Below, piece after piece: positions 27,693 to 36,511 of a stretch of 64,000 nt of DNA; position 1 is the stretch's first letter, and each line of letters starts with the position of its first letter. The translations under genes were made by a program, and so were the position numbers. Origin of the DNA: Curtobacterium sp. MCBD17_035 (GTDB taxonomy: Bacteria > Actinomycetota > Actinomycetes > Actinomycetales > Microbacteriaceae); assembly GCF_003234815.2 (NCBI RefSeq), contig NZ_CP126279.1:2852001-2916000 (forward strand), given 5' to 3'. The notes below the pieces were generated by a model. It did no database searches. It worked only from the letters and a program-made list of their open reading frames with translations, and was not told the DNA's origin.

Positions 27693-28739
27693 ATGACCGA
27701 CAGCACGCAACGCCCCAAGCGGGGCCAGGTCACGATGCGCGAGGTCGCCGAGGCGGCCGGCGTCGGCATGGGCACGGTGTCGCGGGTCTTCTCGAACGTC
27801 GGAGCGGTCGCCCCGGCCACGCGCCAGCGGGTGGAGGCGGCGGCCAAGGACCTGCATTACCGTCCGAGCGCGCTCGGTCGCGACCTGAAACGACGGACGA
27901 CGAACAACATCGGCCTCATCGTCACCGACATCTCGAACAACTTCTACGGGGAGTTCGCCCAGGGGGTCCTCGCGAGCGCCAAGGAGCTCGGACGCCACGT
28001 GATCCTCTGCGCGAGCGGCGAGGACCCGGCGACCGAGCGGGAGTACATCGACCTGCTCGTCGAGCAACGCGTGGACGGGATCATCGCCTTCCCCACGGGG
28101 AGCAACCTCGACGCGTGGGAGACCGCGCGGGCGATCGGCATCAACGTGCTGTTCGCCGACCGGACGATGGCCGACCTCGACGTGCCGTCCATCCTGGCGG
28201 ACAACCTCGGGGGCGCCCGCCGACTGACGGAGTACCTCCTCGCCCTGGGGCACGAGCGGATCGGGTACCTCGGTGGGCCTTCCCAACTCACGACGGGCAG
28301 CCAGCGCGAGGCGGGGTACCGGCTCGCCCACGAGCAGGCGGGCGTCCCCGTGATCGACGAGCTCGTCGTGCGCACCCGGTTCACCCGGGACACCGCCTAC
28401 GCGAGCGCGATCCGCCTCCTCGACTCAGCGGTGCCGCCGACCGCGCTCCTCGCCTCGAACAACATCCTCGGCGAGGCGGTGCTGGCCGCGGTCCGCGACC
28501 GCGGTCTCCGCGTGCCCGAGGACCTCTCGCTGGTCATGTTCGACGACGTGCCGTGGGCGCGCCTCGTCGACCCGGCGATCACCGTCGCGGCGCAGCCGGC
28601 CTGGGGCATGGGCCAGTCGGCGGCGCGGATGGTGCTCACACTCGACGACGACACGCGGTCCCAGGTGGTCCCGGTCGACGTGGTCATCCGGCGCAGCGCC
28701 GCTGCCCGGTTCATGGACACTCCCGTCATCGGGAGCTGA
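27693..28739 (+). CDS. LacI family repressor
   Basis: Regulator of 348 residues. The HTH is VTMREVAEAAGVGMGTVSRV near residues 13-32 with a hinge helix RPSALGRDLKRRTTNN, then a periplasmic-binding-protein-like sensor with IGLIVTDISNNFYGEFAQGV and YLLALGHERIGYLGGPSQL. ATG 27693 follows GGGAGGAG. It should bind the two operators in the divergent promoter and release them on binding a sugar from this locus. Confidence 0.92.
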   Translation: MTDSTQRPKRGQVTMREVAEAAGVGMGTVSRVFSNVGAVAPATRQRVEAAAKDLHYRPSALGRDLKRRTTNNIGLIVTDISNNFYGEFAQGVLASAKELGRHVILCASGEDPATEREYIDLLVEQRVDGIIAFPTGSNLDAWETARAIGINVLFADRTMADLDVPSILADNLGGARRLTEYLLALGHERIGYLGGPSQLTTGSQREAGYRLAHEQAGVPVIDELVVRTRFTRDTAYASAIRLLDSAVPPTALLASNNILGEAVLAAVRDRGLRVPEDLSLVMFDDVPWARLVDPAITVAAQPAWGMGQSAARMVLTLDDDTRSQVVPVDVVIRRSAAARFMDTPVIGS

Positions 28740-28793
28740 CCGACGGGTCGGACCCGTCACGTGCCCACGACGCTGTGGGAGGAAGAGCGACAC

Positions 28794-30884
28794 ATGGAAC
28801 GCGGCATCTACTTCGACGGCTGGTACCCGAACGAGCACTGCTACCACCCGAGCATGCCCCCGCGGCGGCTCACGATGGCGGACGACGTCGTCGAGATGGG
28901 TGGGACGATGCTCGTCTGGGCCGGTCTCGGCGGCGGCGTGATCAGCCTCCCGTACCTGGAGGACGAGGCGTTCGGGCCGATCCCGCAGCGGTTCCGCCAG
29001 CACGGGTACGTCAACGAGTCGGAGTTCATCGCGTACACGAAGGAGCGCGGCGTCGACCTGTTCGGCATCGTGTTCGAGGCGCAGGCGTGGGAGTTCCCCG
29101 CCGAGGTCGAGGACGGTCGCGTGCTGGCCCAGAACCAGCTGCGGGACGTCGGCACGCGCACGACGATGGGCCTCCGCGAGTTCTCGACCAACACCGGACC
29201 GGCCGACTGGAAGCCGTTCCGCCACTACTTCCCCGACGGCCTCGTGAACAGCGACGGCGAGCAGGTCACCGACCTGTGGGAGGAGGTCGTGTCCCGCGAC
29301 CTCGAGGGCCGCCCCCTGCACGCGCACTGGGTGGAGGTCGACGGCACGGGCCAGTCCTGCTACCTCGCCGACCGGAACAACCCGGTCTGGCGCGAGTACC
29401 TCAAGGCGGTCATCCGCATCCAGATCGACGCCGGGGCGCCCGGGGTGCAGCTCGACGAGACCGACGTGCCGCTGCTCGCCCTGCGCTACGGCGGCTGCTT
29501 CTGCAAGGACTGCGTCAAGGGGTTCCGGGCGTACCTGCAGACCCTCGACACACCCCCGACGGAACTCGCCGGGGTCGACCTCGCCACGTTCGACTACCGG
29601 CAGTGGCTGCTCGACCAGGGGTACCGGACGGGCACCGCCCCGCAGACGTACCCGCTGTACGCCGAGTACTGCCGCTTCCTGCAGATCGCGATCACCGAGA
29701 CGTTCCACGAGGTCGCCTCGTACGTGAAGGAGTACGCGGCGTCGCAGGGCAAGCAGGTCCGCGTCGCCGGCAACTTCTACGACTGCGCGCCGTTCTACGA
29801 GGCGATGGTCGACGACGTCGACGTGCTCGTCACCGAGATGCGCGAGACGAAGTACCAGCAGCCCTGGTACTTCCGCCACGGCGTCGGGATGAGCCGCGGA
29901 CGTCCGCTCGTCGCGGTCGAGAACCCGTACGGCGGCATCACCGAGGACCTGCTCCGCCGCATCCAGCGAGGACGCGCCCACGACCTGTTCCGCCTGTCGA
30001 TCTTCGAGGCGAACGCGATGGGCGCGAACATGTCCCTGCCGTACGGCTCGTGGCTCGGGACCGAGGTGAAGGACTCCTACTGGGTGCCGAAGGACCTGGC
30101 GGTCGAGACCGGTCAGGCGCTCGTCGGTCTCGACGCCGTCACGTCGAACGTCTCCGTGCACAGCACCGCCGTCGTCTACTCCGTCCCCAGTGTCATGCGG
30201 GCGATGATGGACTCGGACATGTTCAGCGACGACGGCCGCTGGTTCGAGCCCGTCGAGGCGGTCGACGCACGCGCCTCCTCGTACTGGGAGACCATCGAGT
30301 GCCTCAGCCGGTCCGGCCGCACCTTCGACGCGATCGTCCTGCCGGACGAGGGCCTCCGCCAGGACGACACGGTGGCAGCGACCTTCGCCCCGTACGCGAC
30401 CGTCGTCGTACCGGACGCGTGGAACATGAGCGCCCGCCAGCACGAGGCGCTCCTCGCCTACCTCGGCCAGGGTGGACGCGTCGTGGTCAACGGCGCCTAC
30501 GGCACCGAGTTGCCGGCGGCCGACCGGGAGGCCCTGCTCACCCACGCCGGGACGACCCACCTCGACGACGTGCGCGCGATCCCCGACCTGGTACCGCAGG
30601 ACGTCCTCGGCGAGTTCGATGAGGCGATGGCCGTCAACGTCCACCATCTGCCCGACGACACGCTCGCCGTCCACGTCGTCAACTTCGACTACCAGGAGGC
30701 CGACGACGCCGTCCAGCGCCGGCTCGACTTCGAGATCGGCGTCCGCACGGATCGCGCGATCACGACCGCGACCGTCCACCGGCCGGGCCTCGCCCCCGAG
30801 ACCGCGCCCGTGCACCTCGCCGAGGGCGTCGCGCGTGTGACCATCCCGACCCTCGACCTCTACGCGGTGGTGCACCTTGCCTGA
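28794..30884 (+). CDS. putative glycoside hydrolase: GH42-like barrel plus GATase1-like domain
   Basis: Protein of 696 residues, cytosolic (no signal peptide). Residues 1-400 look like a TIM barrel: RGIYFDGWYPNEHCY at the start, LADRNNPVWREYLKAVIR near 195, GAPGVQLDETD near 217 with a candidate acidic residue, and a Cys cluster YGGCFCKDCVKGF near 233. Residues 500-590 (ATVVVPDAWNMSARQHEAL, GQGGRVVVNGAYG) resemble the GATase1-like trimerisation domain of GH42. A small beta domain ends the chain. I cannot assign a named GH family. Start ATG 28794 behind GGGAGGAAG. Confidence 0.6.
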   Translation: MERGIYFDGWYPNEHCYHPSMPPRRLTMADDVVEMGGTMLVWAGLGGGVISLPYLEDEAFGPIPQRFRQHGYVNESEFIAYTKERGVDLFGIVFEAQAWEFPAEVEDGRVLAQNQLRDVGTRTTMGLREFSTNTGPADWKPFRHYFPDGLVNSDGEQVTDLWEEVVSRDLEGRPLHAHWVEVDGTGQSCYLADRNNPVWREYLKAVIRIQIDAGAPGVQLDETDVPLLALRYGGCFCKDCVKGFRAYLQTLDTPPTELAGVDLATFDYRQWLLDQGYRTGTAPQTYPLYAEYCRFLQIAITETFHEVASYVKEYAASQGKQVRVAGNFYDCAPFYEAMVDDVDVLVTEMRETKYQQPWYFRHGVGMSRGRPLVAVENPYGGITEDLLRRIQRGRAHDLFRLSIFEANAMGANMSLPYGSWLGTEVKDSYWVPKDLAVETGQALVGLDAVTSNVSVHSTAVVYSVPSVMRAMMDSDMFSDDGRWFEPVEAVDARASSYWETIECLSRSGRTFDAIVLPDEGLRQDDTVAATFAPYATVVVPDAWNMSARQHEALLAYLGQGGRVVVNGAYGTELPAADREALLTHAGTTHLDDVRAIPDLVPQDVLGEFDEAMAVNVHHLPDDTLAVHVVNFDYQEADDAVQRRLDFEIGVRTDRAITTATVHRPGLAPETAPVHLAEGVARVTIPTLDLYAVVHLA

Positions 30885-31959
30885 TCGACCCGAGCCGCAC
30901 GACGCAGCGGACGACGCTGCACGAGCCGACTGGTCCGCTGCCCCCATCCGCCTCGCCGCGAACCAGCCGCCCGCCCGGCCCTACCGGGGCGGCGCCGGCA
31001 TCGCGCGCTTCCGCGGCCTCCCCGAGTCCGAGGTGGACCCGTACACACCCGAGGACTTCGTGGCCTCGGTCACGACCGTGCACGGGTCCGACCACGTGGG
31101 CCTCACCGAACTCGCGCCGGGACTGACGCTCCGCGACGCCGTCCGGGCCGACCCCCAGGGGTTCCTCGGCCCGGAGCACGTCGCCCGGTTCGGTGCCGAG
31201 ACCATGCTCCTCGTCAAGCTGCTCGACACGGCGGAGCGCCTGTTCGTGCACTTCCACCCGGACGACGACCACGCCCGCACCCACCTCGGCGAGCCCCGCG
31301 GCAAGACCGAGGCGTGGATCGTGCTCGCCGTGGCGGACGGCGTCGACGGCTACGCGTCCCTCGGGTTCACGCGCGAGGTCTCCGAGGCCGACGCCACAGC
31401 CTGGTTCGCGGAGCAGGACGCCGGCGCGATGCTCGCCGCGATGCACCGCGTGCCGCTGCACCCCGGGTCCGTGTTGCTCGTGCCCGCGGGGGTGCCGCAC
31501 GCGATCGGCCCCGGCATCACGCTGGTGGAGCTGCAGCAGCCGGCGGACCTGTCGATCCTGCTCGAGTACGACGGCTACCCGGGACTGGACGCGTCCACGG
31601 CGCTCATGGGGAACGACCTGCACGAATCGCTCCAGGCGCTCGACCGTCGCGCGTGGACCGCGGAGGACGTCGCCCGGCTGGTCGGCGATCCCGCCGCACC
31701 GGACGACACCACCGCCTCCGTGTTCCCGCCCGCCGCGGACCCGTTCTTCCGCGCCGAACGGATCCGCACGTCGGAGCCCGTGGGTCTGCCGGCGGCGTTC
31801 GCGGTCGTCGTGGTCGTCGGCGGCAGCGGGACGATGGCGTCCGGGTCAGGCACGCTCCCGCTCGCCGCGGGTGACACGGTGCTCGTGCCGTTCGCCGTGG
31901 GCGACGTCGAGCTCTCCCCCGGGCTCGACGTCATCCGGGCGCTCCCGCCGCGGCCGTGA
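30877..31959 (+). CDS. manA: Class I mannose-6-phosphate isomerase
   Basis: Cupin-type isomerase interconverting mannose and fructose 6-phosphates; 360 residues. Zinc and active-site region: LFVHFHPDDDHARTHLGEPR followed by GKTEAWIVLA near residues 140-152; second cupin strand VLLVPAGVPHAIGPGITLVE near 208-227. The best start is TTG 30877, overlapping the hydrolase stop by 8 bp, with only a weak ribosome site, so coupling is likely. It links the locus to glycolysis and suggests the imported sugar contains mannose. Confidence 0.85.
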   Translation: MPDRPEPHDAADDAARADWSAAPIRLAANQPPARPYRGGAGIARFRGLPESEVDPYTPEDFVASVTTVHGSDHVGLTELAPGLTLRDAVRADPQGFLGPEHVARFGAETMLLVKLLDTAERLFVHFHPDDDHARTHLGEPRGKTEAWIVLAVADGVDGYASLGFTREVSEADATAWFAEQDAGAMLAAMHRVPLHPGSVLLVPAGVPHAIGPGITLVELQQPADLSILLEYDGYPGLDASTALMGNDLHESLQALDRRAWTAEDVARLVGDPAAPDDTTASVFPPAADPFFRAERIRTSEPVGLPAAFAVVVVVGGSGTMASGSGTLPLAAGDTVLVPFAVGDVELSPGLDVIRALPPRP

Positions 31960-32233
31960 GTCCGGGCGCCGATGGGGGCGCCGTGACGCTTCACCGCGAC
32001 TGCGTCACGTCGTCACCGACCGGGTCGCCGCCAGCGAACAGCGATGCCAGTGCGTGGGGAGCCCCAGTGCCGAACACCAGATCCACGGTCTCATGTGCGG
32101 CGGCGGCCTCGGCTCCGCTGGTCCGAGACGAGGTGCCGGACTCTGGACCAGGTGCCGTCGGCGCCGACCAGGAGATCGCTACGTCCTCGGCGCCGCAGCC
32201 CAGTACGCAGCAGGGCCCGGGCAGGCGGAGGAC

Positions 32234-32422
32234 ATGACTGCGCGGCAGCGGTACCTCGACGAACTCGCAGCCCGATGGGCGGACGAGGATGACGACGCCC
32301 TCGTTCAGGACATCGCCGCGCGTCTCGGAGATCACGACGACCAGGAGCAGTTCCTCGCCGGTGTGGACATCTTCCTCGCGGGTGTGCGCGCGCTGACGAA
32401 CCCCCACACGGACCAGGGCTGA
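32234..32422 (+). CDS. small acidic hypothetical protein (62 aa)
   Basis: MTARQRYLDELAARWADEDD continues as an acidic helical 62-residue protein. ATG 32234 has GGAG 4 bp upstream. No family recognised. It is the last apparently native gene before the accessory island. The 270 bp between manA and this start hold no gene I can support. Confidence 0.5.
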   Translation: MTARQRYLDELAARWADEDDDALVQDIAARLGDHDDQEQFLAGVDIFLAGVRALTNPHTDQG

Positions 32423-32505
32423 CACCCGCGGGCGCGTCGCGGGTGCCCGCGCTCGACCCTCAGGGCGTCCTGGCCGCGGCGCATGGCGCCGGCGGGCGTC
32501 GCCGT

Positions 32506-32632
32506 TCACACGGACGTCAGGAACGTCGACACCACAGCGGCGACCCGCTCGGGTCCGCCGTGGTTCCACGGGCCGTCGTGGCCGAGCCCGTCGAGCTCGA
32601 CGTGCCGTGCGTTCGGGAGGACCGCGGCGGAG
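32506..32632 (-). pseudogene. 3' remnant of an alpha/beta hydrolase gene
   Basis: The last 40 codons read LPNARHVELDGLGHDGPWNH then GGPERVAAVVSTFL, the C-terminal part of alpha/beta hydrolases: the catalytic His lies in GLGHDGPW and the final helix follows. The rest of the gene (lid, nucleophile elbow, Asp) is missing; upstream sequence switches to an unrelated, more A+T-rich membrane ORF near 32630. This marks the left border of the island. Confidence 0.72.
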
Positions 32633-32928
32633 ATGACCACCACCGCACCGGTGACGAAGAACGCGGCAAGCGAGGTGGCGAATTCGTTAGTCGCGACCGC
32701 AGCGAAGATGATTGCGCTGATGCCGACGATTACGGCTGCAGCGACAAGGAGCGACGAACCACGACTGCCAAGCCAGACCGTTCGTCCACGCCGACCGGGA
32801 TGAAATCCGACGGCAGCGTCTTCATCGATTACCGTCCGCAGTAGCGGCGGTCGGCGTCGGGCAGAAATCCCAGGCACAGACAGTGTTCTATCGTCGGCTG
32901 CCGACACCGGCGCGCTCACCAGCAGCAC
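32506..32928 (-). CDS. hybrid ORF: membrane segments fused to hydrolase remnant
   Basis: An open frame of 140 codons whose first two thirds are foreign: a basic stretch (GFHPGRRGRTVWLGSRG), then two hydrophobic segments (LLVAAAVIVGISAIIFAAVA and SLAAFFVTGAVVVISAAVL), running straight into the hydrolase tail. It is probably a chance in-frame fusion made when the island inserted. Whether it is expressed is unknown. The start is not certain. Confidence 0.35.
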   Translation of the reverse strand: MLLVSAPVSAADDRTLSVPGISARRRPPLLRTVIDEDAAVGFHPGRRGRTVWLGSRGSSLLVAAAVIVGISAIIFAAVATNEFATSLAAFFVTGAVVVISAAVLPNARHVELDGLGHDGPWNHGGPERVAAVVSTFLTSV

Positions 32929-33152
32929 GGAGCACGCAAGCGCACACCCTTTTCACGCTCGCGCCTTCAGAAGCGGCTGCGTGCGTCGGTTCTCATCGCC
33001 ACTCCCGCACCGGCATCGGGCCCCGGCGACGGACGCCGCCGCGTCGCAGGCCGAAGGCGGGCCGCCCGCCCCATCGACAAGGACGACGGCAGCAGCGGGT
33101 AAACCGATTCATTCGACGCGGGCTGCTCTTCGAGATTCGACGGCGATGAACC

Positions 33153-34418
33153 TCACTGCTCCGCCGGCGGAGTCGCAATCCATCGGCCGTACCCGAGGGT
33201 GGCGACCGGTGTCCCGGAGACGGTGTGGTGCAGCTGGCGTAGCACCAGACTTCGCCGGTCAAGGATCAGCAGCGTCTCCGGCTCGATGGGGACGTCGAAC
33301 AAGCCGTCGGTGGCCGCCTCCGCGGCGACCGTGTCGTCATCGACGACGTTCTCATCGGTGGCGAACACGACGTAGTTCGACTCACCGGTGTGGGAACTTG
33401 CGAAGATGATGCCGTCGAGTCGCGGCGTCACTGCTCGACGGAAGTACTCGGCGAGGATCTGCGTCGGAACGTAGTCGATGTGCTGACGGCCATCAGGTGT
33501 GATCGGTGAACTGATGTGTCGTTGGAACTCGCTGAAGAACATCAGCAGCCCACGAAGCGCCAACCGGTCTTCATCGAACGGGGAGATGTCATGTTCGGTC
33601 GCGGCGGCTCGGAGGTTCAGCATCCGCAGCGGCCTCGCCGGGTGGAACACCCCGACGACGGCATGCTCGGCGACGGTGAACGCCGCCGTTTCGTTCAGCG
33701 CCGTCGCTTCATCGGCTGCGCCGTAGAACATGGCGATGCCCGCCGGCGACATACGGTTCGCGCCGGCGCTGCGAGCCGGTGCCGGTCCCAACGATGCAGC
33801 ATCAATGGGCAGATCTGTGCGCCCTGGGAAGACTTTGCCGTTCACGGTCCGCGCCCGGTACATTTCGGTCATGGTCGGCAGTTCGGTGATGAGCCCGCCA
33901 ACATCGGTTGCGTAACTGCCGACGAGGTCCAGGAACTCCCGCACTAATGCGGCAGGTCCCTCAGCACCAGTGAACACGAACCGTGTTTCGTGTCGGACGG
34001 TGTGTGAGAACGTCGCCCAGGCATGGTCGAGATGGTCTGATGTCATCAGGGCGCCAACTGTGCCGACCGCGTCGTCGGTGATAGCTTCCGTGATCGCCGG
34101 GATGATCTGTTCAAGATGGGTGAAGGCGTTCTGCGTCATGTATCCCACAGCCCAGTCCGTTGATTCCAGACCGACTGTTTCGTGCTCGTAGTACGGCGCG
34201 TCCGCTGACCGGGTGTACTCGCGCCAGAACGCCGCCATGAATGGAGGCAGGATCTCATTCCACTCAACGGCGAACGGTGCCGAACCTGCAGGCTCTGTAC
34301 GTCCCGCATACGATGCAGTCAACCGCTGTCGGTGGTCCTGCCGCGTCAGCGAGGAACGCGTCGAGAATATGGTCCCGGCAGAGGGCGCCGTCGATATCAG
34401 CCCATCCGCGCTCGTCAT
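33153..34418 (-). CDS. RES-domain protein with HEPN/RES-type N-terminal domain
   Basis: RES-domain protein of about 421 residues. RES proteins of Xre-RES toxin pairs destroy NAD+. The RES core is clear: MYRARTVNGKVFPGRTDL, SAGANRMSPAGIAMFYGAAD near residues 220-240, Glu in TALNETAAF, and YVPTQILAEYFR then GIIFASSHTGESNYVVFAT. The ~170 residues before it resemble the HEPN-RES N-terminal domain of long RES proteins. No Xre antitoxin gene is adjacent. ATG 34418 is my choice; ATG 34472 is also open. Confidence 0.75.
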   Translation of the reverse strand: MTSADGLISTAPSAGTIFSTRSSLTRQDHRQRLTASYAGRTEPAGSAPFAVEWNEILPPFMAAFWREYTRSADAPYYEHETVGLESTDWAVGYMTQNAFTHLEQIIPAITEAITDDAVGTVGALMTSDHLDHAWATFSHTVRHETRFVFTGAEGPAALVREFLDLVGSYATDVGGLITELPTMTEMYRARTVNGKVFPGRTDLPIDAASLGPAPARSAGANRMSPAGIAMFYGAADEATALNETAAFTVAEHAVVGVFHPARPLRMLNLRAAATEHDISPFDEDRLALRGLLMFFSEFQRHISSPITPDGRQHIDYVPTQILAEYFRRAVTPRLDGIIFASSHTGESNYVVFATDENVVDDDTVAAEAATDGLFDVPIEPETLLILDRRSLVLRQLHHTVSGTPVATLGYGRWIATPPAEQ

Positions 34419-34518
34419 CGTCCAACACCGTGGCCCTTCCACTGCTGATGACAGCGTCTCACCTCTTGTCATGCCGACGCAACCGCCGCTGCGGCATCGC
34501 GCAGGCAGACTGGACTAC

Positions 34519-35352
34519 ATGGCGGGAAACCCGGAACGTGACGACGAAGCAGACGCCCAGCAGGTGGTGACCGCGATCACCGGCGTGCGACTCGCGCATG
34601 CCGACCGCTATGGCGGAGCGGATTATCGAAGCGTGGACGGTTCCGTCGCGCTCGAGGTGACGACCGTGACGGACCGTGCAGCGAAGGCGGCTCGGGGACC
34701 GCTCCTTGAACTCATCGGAAGCAGGTCATCATCTGCGGACCTCAACGAATGCTGGTTGGTGTCAGTGAACGAACGGCACGCGCCGCTGAAGGGAGTGTCC
34801 GAACGTGTTCTCCCGCATCTGGTGGTCCTATCGTCCGCGGGCCTCCGGTATGTACGCCGACAATCCGCGTACGGGTTTCGGAACGACGCCGCCTCCGTCC
34901 GAGACGCAGTGGCCGAGCTTATTCGACAGGGTGTTGAACTGGCTGCGTCGCCGACAGGAATCTGCCCGCGTACGGTCCATGATCATACGGTGCTGTGGAC
35001 TGCCGGCGGCGGAGGGGTCGCATCCAGCAGCGACGCGGCACTGTCAGCGGTGGAGAAAGACCTGAACGCTCGAGCCGACAACTTCGACAAGCTCGCAGAC
35101 ACGAACGCGGCATCAACTCACCTGTTCGTGTGGGTCGACTCGGAAACGTCCTTCGCCGTCACACGCGCGTTCCTTCACCGAGTCGAGGACGCAGAACCGG
35201 AGTTCAATCTCCCAACGCGCGCACCGCAACTCTCCGGACCGGTCACCAACCTGTGGATCGTCCATCGTGGCACCCGGAACGGCTGGCGGTGGGACGGTTC
35301 GGTTTGGCGGGCCGTGTCCGCGTCGACAATCACGGCTACCCCGTCTCCCTAA
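34519..35352 (+). CDS. hypothetical protein with nuclease-like motif, divergent from RES gene
   Basis: 277 residues from ATG 34519 (an ATG 48 bp upstream is open too). No family recognised. The N-terminal part RSVDGSVALEVTTVTDRAAK has an Asp...Glu-x-Thr arrangement reminiscent of PD-(D/E)XK-like folds, then LNECWLVSVNERHAPLKG and a C-terminal half with VWVDSETSFAVTRAF and LWIVHRGTRNGWRWDG. It shares a divergent promoter region of about 100 bp with the RES gene. A nuclease assignment is speculative. Confidence 0.6.
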   Translation: MAGNPERDDEADAQQVVTAITGVRLAHADRYGGADYRSVDGSVALEVTTVTDRAAKAARGPLLELIGSRSSSADLNECWLVSVNERHAPLKGVSERVLPHLVVLSSAGLRYVRRQSAYGFRNDAASVRDAVAELIRQGVELAASPTGICPRTVHDHTVLWTAGGGGVASSSDAALSAVEKDLNARADNFDKLADTNAASTHLFVWVDSETSFAVTRAFLHRVEDAEPEFNLPTRAPQLSGPVTNLWIVHRGTRNGWRWDGSVWRAVSASTITATPSP

Positions 35353-35364
35353 CCGTCGCAAGAA

Positions 35365-36297
35365 CTACACCGTGTCACTCCCCCGGCCCTGACCTGACAG
35401 CAGCGACCCCGGCGCGGTGGCTGCGATGTTCGCGACGACAATGCCGCCGATTCCCGCGCATTCAGCTGCGGAAGGGAACTCACCCAGCGCCACGACGGCG
35501 ACAGCAGGTGCCGCCACGGGATTGATGCTCGCGACAATGCCGAACGGTTTCGTCGGGACGCGGCGGAACGCGAACATGTCAGCGACCGTTGGAACGACTG
35601 GGCAGAGCACCCCGGCGACGACGGCGAGAACGTTGCCGGTCCGATCCAGCGCACCGGTCGCAGCGAACACCACCAGAGCCGGCACCGCGATGATGGCGCC
35701 GACGGTCGCCGACAACACCGCGCCGGCGAACCCCGGGAGCTGCGCACCGATCTGCCGATTCAACAGAATGTTGGCAGCCCATGATCCTGCAGCGTTGACC
35801 GCGCATCCGATGCTGAATCAGTCTGTTGGACCCGATGAGTGGACCAGCACGAGCACACCGACCGATGCAAGCGCAGCCGCGGCGTACTCCTTCGCCGTCC
35901 GTGAACCGGCGATGGCGACCGTGAGCGGGCCGAGGAACTCGAGCGTGGCCAACGCCAACCCGAGACGACCAATCGCGGGGTAAGGGCCGAGGTTCGTCAT
36001 CGTCGTGGCGAGTCCGAGGACGACCCCGATACCGATCTGACGAGCCGTGAAATCACAAAGCCGGGGGCGGGCGACCGGGAGCAGCACACCTGCCGCGATT
36101 AGCTGCCGTATCGCGACGACCACCGGCGCACCGATTGCAGTGATTGCGGTGGACGCCGCCGCTGCACCACTCTGCCGACACGACCAAGCTGCCGACCTGA
36201 GCGACGACGCCAGGCCACCGACGTACGGCCTCTTCTGGGCTGCCGTAAGAACGGTGAACGCGCCGGTCGCGACAGTCGGAACGGATTCAGTCGTCAC
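35365..36297 (-). pseudogene. EamA/RhtA-like exporter broken by one in-frame TGA
   Basis: Two consecutive frames encode one ten-segment EamA transporter of about 310 residues. The N-terminal half (AIGAPVVVAIRQLIAAGVLL, LGLATTMTNLGPYPAIGRLG, GLALATLEFLGPLTVAIAGS) ends HSSGPTD, a TGA follows at 35820-35818, and the same frame continues with FSIGCAVNAAGSWAANILLN and the C-terminal half. Family members usually have Trp here (TDW), so a TGG to TGA change is the simplest cause. GTG 36297 is a plausible start. No frameshift is needed. Confidence 0.8.
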
Positions 36298-36511
36298 GTC
36301 ACCCGTTGGGTCGACGGCAAGAACACCGATGAGGAGCTTCTGCAGAGCTTGCGCGGCGATTCCCGGCAGACGCGAACAGGTCATTCTCGGTGAACCTAGT
36401 TCACGGCTGCTCAGCAGGTTCGCGTGACGCAGCGGGCCGTCAACAGCGCCGCCGTCCAACCCCGTAGGGTGAGCAGGCGTCACAGCTCAACGGGTACGGA
36501 AGGACAAGACA

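Noticed and set aside
32883..33149. Plus-strand 88-codon frame at the left side of the island
   Set aside because: Basic low-complexity product across a border region, no ribosome site and no family.
35818..35820. TGA as a selenocysteine codon
   Set aside because: EamA transporters have Trp, not Cys, at this point, and I see no reason to expect a SECIS element; a nonsense change is simpler.
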